From: Candidatus Gastranaerophilales bacterium
GTDB lineage: Bacteria; Cyanobacteriota; Vampirovibrionia; Gastranaerophilales; Gastranaerophilaceae
Direction of reading: 5' to 3'
DNA: 64,000 nt
NCBI GenBank assembly: GCA_944324165.1
Contig: CALUVG010000007.1
Span: 1 to 64,000 of the forward strand
Shown in pieces: positions 34,540 to 42,125 of the stretch. The translations under genes and the position numbers were made by a program. The notes under the pieces were generated by a model. It was not told the origin of the DNA and did not search any database. It worked only from the letters and a program-made list of their open reading frames with translations. How positions within the stretch are numbered: position 1 is the first letter of the stretch; each line of letters opens with the position of its first letter.

Positions 34540-35484
34540 ATGCAAAGTATATCACCATTTAATTCAATCCCTCAAATGTCACAAAAACGGTTTGCGCAGC
34601 CGGCATTTAAAGGCAGTGCAAAAGTTGAACTACTGGGTAAAGATATATCAGTAGGAGTAAGGAATTTCTTAATTCTGGAGACTGCATTTTTCAGAGAACC
34701 CGATACTCTGGAATTTATAAAATCGTTTGTCAAGAATTCCCCAAAACAGGTAATAAACATAGTAGACGGTGCATGCTCAAGCGGCTATGAAACATATTCA
34801 ATAGCAATGCTGCTTGAAAACATAGGGAAAAAAGTAAACATTCTCGGGTTTGATAAGGGACAGAAGGCTATTAATGACGCAATTAAAGGTGAATTTCAAA
34901 TAAAAAGACGAAACAATGATTTTGATGACCTTTGTGACTTTGATAAAGATAGTTTTCTGGCATTTTCTCAAAAATTATCCAAACAAGAACAACAATATAA
35001 AAACATGTTTAACAATTTTTTCACTGATATTACTAAACAAAAAAAAGAACATTCTTTTTTTAAAAGATTAAAAGCTATGCTGGCTGATGCCATGACACCT
35101 TACGATACAAAAACATTTTTAATTAAACCTGAAAAAAAATCAACCTGCACTTTTAAAACCGGCGATATATTAGAGTTGGATAAAATTGTACCTAAAAAAA
35201 GTGCAGATGTTATTCTTTTCAGAAATGCTTTGTACCACCTCACGACATATGAAGCCTACGATAGAAAAGCTCCTTTACCGGACAAGTTAATAAAACCGGC
35301 AATTGAACAGGTTGTTATCCAACTGCATAAAGCCTTAAACAAAGGTGGATTATTTGTTCTCGGAACACACCCAAGTGATCATTTCGAAAACAGTGGAAAA
35401 ATTATTCATGACACTTTAAAAAATCATCATTTTGTTCCGGTATTTATTGAAAATAAACTTCCGGCAATCTGGCAAAAGTTATAA
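34540..35484 (+). CDS. CheR-like SAM-dependent methyltransferase with N-terminal leader
   Basis: The 314-aa protein begins with a leader ending in QPAFKGSAK (about 20-28). A CheR-type domain follows: TAFFREPDTLEFI, the SAM motif VDGACSSGYETYSIAML (canonical CheR has GCSTGEE at this point) and ILFRNALYHL. CheR proteins methylate chemoreceptor glutamates, but no chemotaxis genes are nearby and the SAM loop is altered, so the substrate is unknown. A lysine-rich insertion occupies about 135-195. It ends at a convergent terminator with the YccA gene. Confidence 0.72.
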   Translation: MQSISPFNSIPQMSQKRFAQPAFKGSAKVELLGKDISVGVRNFLILETAFFREPDTLEFIKSFVKNSPKQVINIVDGACSSGYETYSIAMLLENIGKKVNILGFDKGQKAINDAIKGEFQIKRRNNDFDDLCDFDKDSFLAFSQKLSKQEQQYKNMFNNFFTDITKQKKEHSFFKRLKAMLADAMTPYDTKTFLIKPEKKSTCTFKTGDILELDKIVPKKSADVILFRNALYHLTTYEAYDRKAPLPDKLIKPAIEQVVIQLHKALNKGGLFVLGTHPSDHFENSGKIIHDTLKNHHFVPVFIENKLPAIWQKL

Positions 35485-35515
35485 AAAAAGCTCCTTTCTC
35501 AAGGAGCTTTTAAAA
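35484..35515. terminator. Bidirectional terminator
   Basis: AAAGCTCCTT (35487-35496) pairs with AAGGAGCTTT (35501-35510) between convergent genes, with A and T tracts on its flanks. Confidence 0.88.
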
Positions 35516-35524
35516 ATTTTATTT

Positions 35525-36256
35525 TTAACGTCTGTCATTTAATTTTGCCAGTAATTTTAAAAGTTCAATATATAACCAAACTACTGTTACCATTAAACCA
35601 AAAGCACCATACCATTCATATTGCTTTTCAAGCATTGCCTCAGCACCACGTTCAATAAAATCAAAGTCTAAAATTAAATTTAGTGCTGCAATTGCAACGA
35701 CAAACAAACTGAATACAATACCCAAATTGCTGCTTGTAAAAATTTGCGGAATACCGCGTCCAAAGAATGAGGCAATAATCTGAATCAGATAAATTACGGC
35801 AATTGACAGTGTAGAAATCAGAATTACGGAGCGGAATTTTTCCGTCGCTTTAATAAGTCCCGTTCTGTATAAAGCAAGCATAGAAAATACAGCCGCAAAA
35901 GTCGCGGTTACAGCCTGAAAAACAATGCCTGTATATGAAGCTTCAAACATAGCGGAAATACCGCCGACAAAAAATCCTTCACAGATAGCATATAATGGAG
36001 TTAAAACAGCCATAGCTTTTCTTGTAAAAATAATTACCATTGCAAGAATAAACCCTACAATGGCTCCCCCTATGGCAAGCATGCTTGCCATATCCGTATA
36101 GCCGGATGCCATTAAAAACCAGGTGTATGCTGCAGCTGCAACAAGAACACCAAATAAAATAAATGACTTGGATATAGATCCATTAATCGTCATTGGCTCG
36201 CCTTGCAATACGCGCTCGTTTTCTAAAAACTTTTCATTTAATACCGGATTTGACAT
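35525..36256 (-). CDS. Bax inhibitor-1/YccA family membrane protein
   Basis: The 243-aa protein has seven hydrophobic segments and the family pattern: a soluble N-terminus (about 1-25), a C-terminal EWYGAFGLMVTVVWLYIELL and an acidic DFDFIERGAE just before the last segments. BI-1/YccA proteins are proposed pH-sensitive calcium leak channels or FtsH modulators. GGAG precedes the ATG. It is monocistronic. Confidence 0.9.
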   Translation of the reverse strand: MSNPVLNEKFLENERVLQGEPMTINGSISKSFILFGVLVAAAAYTWFLMASGYTDMASMLAIGGAIVGFILAMVIIFTRKAMAVLTPLYAICEGFFVGGISAMFEASYTGIVFQAVTATFAAVFSMLALYRTGLIKATEKFRSVILISTLSIAVIYLIQIIASFFGRGIPQIFTSSNLGIVFSLFVVAIAALNLILDFDFIERGAEAMLEKQYEWYGAFGLMVTVVWLYIELLKLLAKLNDRR

Positions 36257-36348
36257 GAATTTCTCCTTCCTTTACCATATTATATAGTATAAACTATATT
36301 TTAGCATAAAATTAATTATCTTAACTATTTATTAACAAGGATTAACAA

Positions 36349-38157
36349 ATGAAATTAAACAATTTTAGACAATTTGTAAAAAATTATGGAAAATCCAGAT
36401 ATTTAAAACTCGGCATTTTCTTTATAATGTCGCTATTTGCCGGCTTTTTGGAATTTATTGGTATTGCCTTAATTTATCCTTTTATAATGATGATTATAAA
36501 TCCTGATTTTGTAACAAATTCAATATACTATAGAAAATTTGTAGAAATTATTAAAATAGATAATTCAACTGTTCTTGCTTTTACTATAGGGGTTTCCATA
36601 CTATCAATATTTATTTTAAAGAATGTATACATAATTTTTAATACCTATATGCAAACAAAATTTGTTACAAACTGGAAAAAGGATTTGACTAAACGTTTTA
36701 TGGAATACTTTATATATGCCCCTTATAAAGAAACAATGAGTATTTCACAAGCAGATAAAATGTATATTTTAACTACTCTCATAGGGCAATCAATTGATGG
36801 CTTTATAATGCGTGCACTTAACTTAATAACAAATGCACTTATAATAATAATGATTATAACCCTCTTGTTTATAAAGTTTCCCCTTGCTGCAACTGCAACA
36901 ATAATTTTTGTAGTTTTGAGTATGAGTATTCAAAATAAATATTTTAAGAACAAAATAAGTAAATTATCCAAAATATTAAGTGAAAAATCTCAAAATTATA
37001 ATAAAACTATTCTTGAAATCATCAGTAATCTTAAAGAGTTTAAGATTTTATCAGCAGAAAATGCATTTTATGAAAATTATGTATCGCAAGAGGCTGAATT
37101 TCGAAAATTACAATCTATCAACGGATTTTACGCTTCAATACCCCCATATATTATTGAAATATTAATTGTAGTTTCTCTTTTATTATTGGGAGCGATAATT
37201 TCAATAAATAATATATCTAACAATTCCGCATTAGTGGCATCATATGCAATAATTGCGGCAGCTATATTCCGTATAGCACCTGCACTAAACAGAATACAGA
37301 CATCAATAATCAATATTAATTCATCAAGAGAATTCGTTCGTAAAATAAATGAATATTATGACAAATTCCAATTGAATAGGTTTAAACCTTACCGTGCAGA
37401 CAGTAAAAAGCGTTTAAACTTTAGAAATAAAATAGAACTTAAAAATGTGAATTTTTCTTATGTAAAGGGGAAACGAGTAATTAAGAATTTATCCCTAACG
37501 ATCGAAAAAGGTGATTCTATAGGTATAATTGGTTTATCAGGAGCCGGTAAGAGTACACTTGCAGATATAATAATGGGATTATTGCCAGTAGAGTCCGGCG
37601 AAATACTAGTTGATGATATTAAATTAACGGCAAAGAATTATCCTTATTTTCGTAACACGATCGGTTATGTACCTCAGCAGGTAAATGTTTTGGACAAATC
37701 ATTCCGTGAAAATATAGCATGGGGAGTTCCCCAAAAGGAGATAAACGATGGGACAATAATCCATGTTCTTGAGGCAGCACAAATATATGATGTGGTACAA
37801 AGTTATGAAGACGGGCTGAATGCGAAACCACTGGTAAATTCAACAGGTTTGTCTCAGGGACAAAAACAACGCCTGGCAATAGCAAGAGCATTATATAGAG
37901 ATCCTGAAATTTTAATTCTGGATGAGGCAACCTCATCATTGGATGTTCAGATTGAAAATGAAATAACAGAAATGTTGAGTCGTCTAATGGGTGACAAGAC
38001 AGTAATAGCAATTGCCCATAGATTATCTACATTAAAAGCCTGTAATAAACTGGTTTACCTGAAAGAAGGTCAAATAGTAGATATTGGGACATTTGAAGAA
38101 CTTGCAAAACGACACGAAGATTTTGAGAATTTAGTCAGACTATCTTCATTAAAATAG
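36349..38157 (+). CDS. ABC exporter with fused membrane and ATPase domains
   Basis: The 602-aa MsbA-like half transporter has six membrane segments (about 15-330) and an ATPase with Walker A GLSGAGKST (395-403), signature LSQGQKQ (about 500) and Walker B LILDEATSSLD (about 522). It works as a homodimer exporting a lipid, lipid-linked glycan or peptide; the cargo cannot be read from context. AAGGA precedes the ATG. It is followed by tRNA-Asn. Confidence 0.92.
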   Translation: MKLNNFRQFVKNYGKSRYLKLGIFFIMSLFAGFLEFIGIALIYPFIMMIINPDFVTNSIYYRKFVEIIKIDNSTVLAFTIGVSILSIFILKNVYIIFNTYMQTKFVTNWKKDLTKRFMEYFIYAPYKETMSISQADKMYILTTLIGQSIDGFIMRALNLITNALIIIMIITLLFIKFPLAATATIIFVVLSMSIQNKYFKNKISKLSKILSEKSQNYNKTILEIISNLKEFKILSAENAFYENYVSQEAEFRKLQSINGFYASIPPYIIEILIVVSLLLLGAIISINNISNNSALVASYAIIAAAIFRIAPALNRIQTSIININSSREFVRKINEYYDKFQLNRFKPYRADSKKRLNFRNKIELKNVNFSYVKGKRVIKNLSLTIEKGDSIGIIGLSGAGKSTLADIIMGLLPVESGEILVDDIKLTAKNYPYFRNTIGYVPQQVNVLDKSFRENIAWGVPQKEINDGTIIHVLEAAQIYDVVQSYEDGLNAKPLVNSTGLSQGQKQRLAIARALYRDPEILILDEATSSLDVQIENEITEMLSRLMGDKTVIAIAHRLSTLKACNKLVYLKEGQIVDIGTFEELAKRHEDFENLVRLSSLK

Positions 38158-38217
38158 AATTAAAAGGTATAAAAGTAGAGAAAATTTAAATAAAATAAAA
38201 AAAATCAAAAAAAGGTC

Positions 38218-38246
38218 TTTACAAATAATTTTTTTCATATTAATAT
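38218..38246 (+). promoter_or_regulatory. tRNA-Asn promoter
   Basis: TTTACA (38218-38223), a 17-bp spacer and TAATAT (38241-38246) predict a start about 8 nt before the mature tRNA 5' end. Confidence 0.6.
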
Positions 38247-38260
38247 AAGAAGGTAAACAT

Positions 38261-38332
38261 TCCTCAGTAGCTCAATGGCGGAGCAACCGGCTGTTAACCG
38301 GTAGGTTGTTGGTTCGAGTCCAACCTGGGGAG
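38261..38332 (+). tRNA. tRNA-Asn (anticodon GTT)
   Basis: A 72-nt cloverleaf. Acceptor TCCTCAG pairs with CTGGGGA plus discriminator G (38332). D arm GCTC/GAGC, anticodon arm ACCGG/CCGGT with loop CTGTTAA (anticodon GTT), and T arm GTTGG/CCAAC with TTCGAGT. CCA is not encoded. Its 3' end is duplicated at 38532 and again in part near 39904. Confidence 0.96.
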
Positions 38333-38337
38333 TTTTT
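38317..38337 (+). repeat. att-like direct repeat, copy A (tRNA-Asn 3' end)
   Basis: The 21-base stretch covering the T-arm 3' half, acceptor 3' strand and following T-run is repeated exactly at 38532-38552. Direct repeats of a tRNA 3' end normally mark site-specific integration. Confidence 0.7.
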
Positions 38338-38531
38338 TTATTGTTAAAATTTAAGCAGGATGCAGTCCTGCGTTTGTTTTAACTAAAGTTCTAGAAGTTG
38401 GACGAGAACCACAAGGCAAAGCCTTGTTTTAGGTTCGAGCGCGAGCCGGCAGAGGGCGAAGGCTTGGCGGCGAAATGGCAAAGCCATTGCAGACGACAAC
38501 CGTAGACCCGTTTAACGCCGGCGAGCAAGAC
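38338..38531 (+). mobile_element. Short structured segment between tRNA 3'-end repeats
   Basis: A 194-bp non-coding segment lies between exact 21-bp repeats (38317-38337 and 38532-38552). It is visibly richer in G+C than its surroundings. It holds three hairpins: GCAGGA/TCCTGC (38355-38371), CAAGGC/GCCTTG (38412-38426) and AATGGC/GCCATT (38474-38488). It ends in CCGTTTAACGCCGGCGAGCA and a following AGACA, similar to the end of the second segment at 39881-39905. It could be a non-autonomous integrated cassette or a transposed structured repeat. No integrase is encoded nearby. Confidence 0.5.
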
Positions 38532-38552
38532 AGTCCAACCTGGGGAGTTTTT
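38532..38552 (+). repeat. att-like direct repeat, copy B
   Basis: An exact 21-base copy of 38317-38337. It directly abuts a strong terminator, so it probably marks the ancestral tRNA-Asn 3' end that was displaced by the inserted segment. Confidence 0.7.
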
Positions 38553-38590
38553 ACATAAAAAGGACTGGCTAAGACCAGTCCTTTTTATGT
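38553..38590 (+). terminator. Strong terminator, probably the original tRNA-Asn terminator
   Basis: A perfect 16-bp stem (38553-38568 with 38575-38590) with loop CTAAGA contains AAAAAGGACTGG and CCAGTCCTTTTT. It lies right after repeat copy B. Confidence 0.85.
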
Positions 38591-38624
38591 AGGCATTTCT
38601 AAGTGTTCTTTTACAGAGTAATTT

Positions 38625-38694
38625 GGTCGGAAGTATTTTTTGTCATTGCGAGGGCAAAAGTCCGAAACAATCTAGCTTTTAGGCGGTCGGAAGT
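38625..38694. repeat. Degenerate TCATTGCGAG-type palindromic repeat flanked by decamers
   Basis: A core near 38643-38675 (TCATTGCGAGGG..., ...GTCCGAAACAATCTAG) resembles the widespread bacterial palindromic repeat of the TCATTGCGAG...GCAATCTAG type. GGTCGGAAGT occurs on both sides (38625-38634 and 38685-38694). The same decamer occurs inverted at 361-370. Confidence 0.5.
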
Positions 38695-38886
38695 GGTTTG
38701 ATTATCTCAATTTCAAATTACCCACTTTACTCTTTTTCTACTCACTCAGAATTTTTAATTTTTGCAAAATTAGCTTTTTCTTTACTTCACAAGCCGATTT
38801 TTCCCCCGAGTAATTAAAGAGTAGTTTGAGTAATTTGAGTATTTTCAATTTGTTGGGTTAAAAAAACAAAGTACAAAACTGTAGTT
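38695..38886. other. Non-coding stretch downstream of the 38.9-kb gene
   Basis: AT-rich sequence with no supported gene. It is part of the roughly 550-bp gene-free stretch after tRNA-Asn, which is otherwise occupied by the repeats listed separately. Confidence 0.35.
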
Positions 38887-39549
38887 TTACAAATTTTCTT
38901 GCTTTAATTTCAATTTTATTAAAATAAATTCGGAGTCATTTATCTGATTACCGAATGTTATAACTTTAGTTTTGATTATTTGAGGATTTTCAATGAGTTC
39001 GTAGATGTTATTTACAGGTAGACAAACTAAGCCTTGATCCCCCTCTGGATATACAAACATATGAGAGTTTCGTGGCATTTCAATTTCGAATAATGCTCTT
39101 TTATTTATAGATTTTGAAACATTGGCTAAGTCACAGAATCTCGCAGCATATTTGTAATCATATGAAGTAAAAGTTAACAATTCATGACAAGCTCCGTTAT
39201 TAAACGAAAATAAATCTCCTTTTTTCATTGCACAAACATTATTTATGAAATTACTTCTAATCAGTTCCTCTCCATCTAACGGAGGTTTCATCGTTGCAAT
39301 ACCTCTGTATAAAGTATGGGGGAGTATGCTTGTTCCTCTCCAGGTAATAGATTTTAATCCAGGATCAATATTCGTCAAATTAAGCATTTCTAATTCTTGT
39401 TTAGAAAATATTTTTTCATCAACACTTGTTTTTATAGCATATCTTAAATCAATAACACCTTTTTTTATTAAACTTTCATTTAATTTTGCATTAAAAGACG
39501 GATGCTTATAAGGATTATGTGATAAATTTACAGGTGTAATAATATTCAT
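38887..39549 (-). CDS. Orphan protein, possible ADP-ribosyltransferase-like fold
   Basis: The 220-aa protein begins with a leader containing HPSFNAKL (16-23). Its pattern is reminiscent of arginine/asparagine-type ADP-ribosyltransferases: LYRGI (80-84), a turn LTFTSYDYKYAARF (125-138) in the place of the STS-alpha region, and ALFEIEMP followed by VYPEGDQG (167-173) near where the E-x-E loop would lie. The E-x-E itself is not present, so activity is doubtful and the similarity is weak. It lies between the second and third copies of the tRNA-Asn 3' end. No ribosome-binding site is evident. Confidence 0.5.
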   Translation of the reverse strand: MNIITPVNLSHNPYKHPSFNAKLNESLIKKGVIDLRYAIKTSVDEKIFSKQELEMLNLTNIDPGLKSITWRGTSILPHTLYRGIATMKPPLDGEELIRSNFINNVCAMKKGDLFSFNNGACHELLTFTSYDYKYAARFCDLANVSKSINKRALFEIEMPRNSHMFVYPEGDQGLVCLPVNNIYELIENPQIIKTKVITFGNQINDSEFILIKLKLKQENL

Positions 39550-40253
39550 AATAATAACAAAACTCGTAAAAGATTTTTTTTGCTAGTTTGCCGGTCAGAT
39601 TTACTAATTACGCTTTTTAATTGTTGGTATAGTAATGTCAACTTATTTTGAGATACTCAAACTCCCCGTTAAAAATTCTTAAACCGACTGTATTAAGGCA
39701 ATAAAACCCGTAAATATAAATTTTGCTAATTAAAAAATCAAGTTTGTAGCTTGGATTTTCCCCAAACACAAAGTGTCCCCAAATAATCAAACCATCTGTA
39801 ACAAGTAGCCAAACCATGTGTTCTTTTACAGGAGCTTTCTTTGCTGCAAGCTCTTGCTTGCAAGAAGAAAGTCCGGAATGCCGTTATACGCGAGCGAGCA
39901 AGACAACCTGGGGAGTTTTTTTATTGTTAAAATTAAAGCAGGATGCAGCCCTGCGTTTGTGTTGTTTGGAGAGTCTGGTGTTTGAGAACCAACCAACCCG
40001 AAGGGCTCTTGTGAAGAGTCCAGCGGATTTGCGTACGGATGGAGCAAACGTAGGTTGTAGGTTGGGGTTTCTACCCAAACAAATATGATAAATATATCAT
40101 TGAATGTAACATTTTGTAGATTAAAATAAAACATTAAATGCACTCTGTCGTCTCAATATCACCAGAATGCTCTTTGCTTGCATTTTTATAATGACAATTC
40201 TGACCTAAAACACACCAAATTTTTACGTTTCGATTCTTTATCTGCTTTTTACT
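39550..40253. other. Gene-free region with tRNA-Asn-derived repeat copy C
   Basis: This 700-bp gap has no supported gene. At 39881-39905 it carries the same right-end block as the first segment (21 of 25 bases alike). At 39904-39963 is a 60-bp copy of tRNA-Asn 3' end plus downstream sequence, differing from 38321-38380 at only a few positions. Past that, 39964-40085 is GC-richer and structured. Open frames across it are short, mutually overlapping and repeat-derived. Confidence 0.5.
39904..39963 (+). repeat. att-like repeat, copy C
   Basis: A near-identical copy of 38321-38380: the last bases of tRNA-Asn, its T-run, and the following GCAGG hairpin. The hairpin loop-side changes keep pairing (GCAGG at 39938-39942 with CCTGC at 39950-39954). 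The left flank GCGAGCAAGACA matches that of copy B. Confidence 0.65.
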
Positions 40254-41090
40254 TTAATAATTTATAATTGCCTGAACGAACTCCGGATCGTAGTGGTTTA
40301 CAAAGATACTTGAGCCTTTATCCATTTTTCGCATCGTTTCAATGTCTTCATTGGAAAGTTCAAAATCGAGAATTTCAAAATTTTCTTTCATTCTTTCTTT
40401 GTGTGTAGATTTTGGAATTACTATAACATTTTCCTGAGTTAAAAACCTCAAAGCAACCTGAGCAACTGTTTTGTTGTATTTAGTCCCGATAGATTTCAAA
40501 ATTTCATTGTTGAAGAAATTATTTTCGCCTCTTGCCATTGGAGACCAGGACATTAGTTGTGTTTCAAATTTATTCATATACTCACGCAACACTTTTTGTT
40601 GCTGGAATACATGTGTTTCCATCTGGTTAATCATAGGTTTAATTTCAACAAAATTGCACAAATCAACGTATCTGTCAGGGAAAAAGTTGCTTACGCCTAT
40701 TGCTCTGACTTTACCATCTTTATATGCCTTTTCCATTGCCCTGTATGTCCCGTAATAGTCACCGAACGGTTGATGAATTAACAGCAAATCCACATAATCC
40801 GTTTGTAATTTTTTTAGGGATTCATCAATGGATCTTGCGGCTTTTTCTTCACCTGAATTTGTTATCCAGACTTTTGTTACAAGAAAGAATTCCTCTCTAT
40901 TAATTCCGGATTTTTTAACGGCAGCCCCCACACCTTCTTCGTTGTAATAGGCTTGTGCCGTATCAATCAATCTATAGCCGGTATCAATAGCGTCAGTCAC
41001 ACATCTTTCACATTCTTTCGGGTCAACAAGAAAAACCCCGTAACCTAAAATCGGCATTTCTACACCGTTATTCAAATTAACTGTTTGCAT
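40254..41090 (-). CDS. Aldo/keto reductase (278 aa)
   Basis: An NADPH-dependent TIM-barrel oxidoreductase of the AKR family. The catalytic Asp/Tyr lie in LIDTAQAYYNEEGVG (D43, Y48), the Lys in FFLVTKVW and the His in LLLIHQPFG; a C-terminal IPKSTHKERMKEN binds cofactor. It resembles 2,5-diketo-gluconate-type reductases; the true substrate is unknown. AAGGAG precedes the ATG. It follows the other aldo/keto reductase by 18 bp, in a tetR-AKR-AKR operon. Confidence 0.92.
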   Translation of the reverse strand: MQTVNLNNGVEMPILGYGVFLVDPKECERCVTDAIDTGYRLIDTAQAYYNEEGVGAAVKKSGINREEFFLVTKVWITNSGEEKAARSIDESLKKLQTDYVDLLLIHQPFGDYYGTYRAMEKAYKDGKVRAIGVSNFFPDRYVDLCNFVEIKPMINQMETHVFQQQKVLREYMNKFETQLMSWSPMARGENNFFNNEILKSIGTKYNKTVAQVALRFLTQENVIVIPKSTHKERMKENFEILDFELSNEDIETMRKMDKGSSIFVNHYDPEFVQAIINY

Positions 41091-41108
41091 ATCTTATTCT
41101 CCTTATAA

Positions 41109-42113
41109 TTAATTCTTAAAATCTATTGCTTTGACGGAACCCAGTTTGTGAATATCCTCGTCTGTTCTGTTACCGTAAATTGTAATTTTATTTAATTCAG
41201 ATTCTATGTTGTTGAATTCTTCATCTGTCAAAACAACATCAGCTGCACCAAGATTTTCTACAACTCTTTCATCTTTTCTCATCCCCGGAATTGGTACAAC
41301 ATGTGGATATTTATGGAGCATCCAGGCTAAAGAAATTTGTGCAGGAGTTATCCCTTTTTTATCTGCAACCTCATGCAGCAAATCCAACAAAGGCTGATTT
41401 TTCTCAACATTTTCAGGATTAAATCTTGTTATGACCCGTCTTACGTCATCACCTTTGTATTCTGTATTTTTAGAGTATTTTCCGCTTAAAAATCCTGATG
41501 CCATCGGTGAAAAAGCTACAAATCCTATATTCAACTCCTGACATGCCGGAATAACATCACGCTCAAACATTCTTTCCATCATAGAATATTCGCTTTGAAT
41601 TGCTGTTAAAGGAGTTACGGCATGCGCCTTTCTTATCTGTTCTTCAGTAGATTGAGATTGCCCCCATGCACGAATTTTTCCTTCTTTAATAAATTCCCCC
41701 ATCCAGCCTGCGACCTCTTCAACATTACTGTCTAAAGGCACTCTGTGTTCGTAATAGATATCAATGTAATCGGTTTGTAGTCTTTTTAAAGAGTCATTAA
41801 GAGCATTTGTTACACCTTTTTTACTCAATTTTCCCTCAGGAATTTTCTGTCCGGGCTGAAAAACAGGCACAAATTTTGTTGTCAAAATAATTTTATCTCT
41901 GAAAGGTTTGACTGCTTTTCCTACCAATTCTTCATTTATATAAGGTCCGTAAGCTTCTGCGGTATCAAATAATGTACAGCCCAAATCGTAAGCTTTGTTT
42001 ATTAATCTTATTGAATCTTCTTCAGGCGGAACAGCACCATAACCATGGCTAAACCCCATACAGCCCATACCAACGGCTGAAACTTCAATATCTCTAAGTT
42101 TTTTGTATTTCAT
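41109..42113 (-). CDS. Aldo/keto reductase (334 aa)
   Basis: An AKR-family enzyme of the YhdN/AKR11-13 type, with LFDTAEAYGPYINEE (D50, Y55), TTKFV and YYEHRVP, and the cofactor-binding IPGMRKDERVVENLGA near the C-terminus. Substrates of this group are broad carbonyls. AGGAGG precedes the ATG. It lies 12 bp after tetR and 18 bp before a second AKR, so one mRNA is likely, induced when TetR is released. Confidence 0.92.
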   Translation of the reverse strand: MKYKKLRDIEVSAVGMGCMGFSHGYGAVPPEEDSIRLINKAYDLGCTLFDTAEAYGPYINEELVGKAVKPFRDKIILTTKFVPVFQPGQKIPEGKLSKKGVTNALNDSLKRLQTDYIDIYYEHRVPLDSNVEEVAGWMGEFIKEGKIRAWGQSQSTEEQIRKAHAVTPLTAIQSEYSMMERMFERDVIPACQELNIGFVAFSPMASGFLSGKYSKNTEYKGDDVRRVITRFNPENVEKNQPLLDLLHEVADKKGITPAQISLAWMLHKYPHVVPIPGMRKDERVVENLGAADVVLTDEEFNNIESELNKITIYGNRTDEDIHKLGSVKAIDFKN

Positions 42114-42125
42114 AATTAACCTCCT

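Noticed and set aside
39816-40143. Overlapping open frames on both strands (up to 105 aa) in the tRNA-Asn repeat region
   Set aside because: They overlap one another and the repeat copy C, have no ribosome-binding sites, and their composition follows the GC-richer repeat rather than a protein family.
38261-40253. Classical integrative island with integrase at tRNA-Asn
   Set aside because: No integrase or recombinase gene lies between or beside the repeats; only non-autonomous segments are supported.
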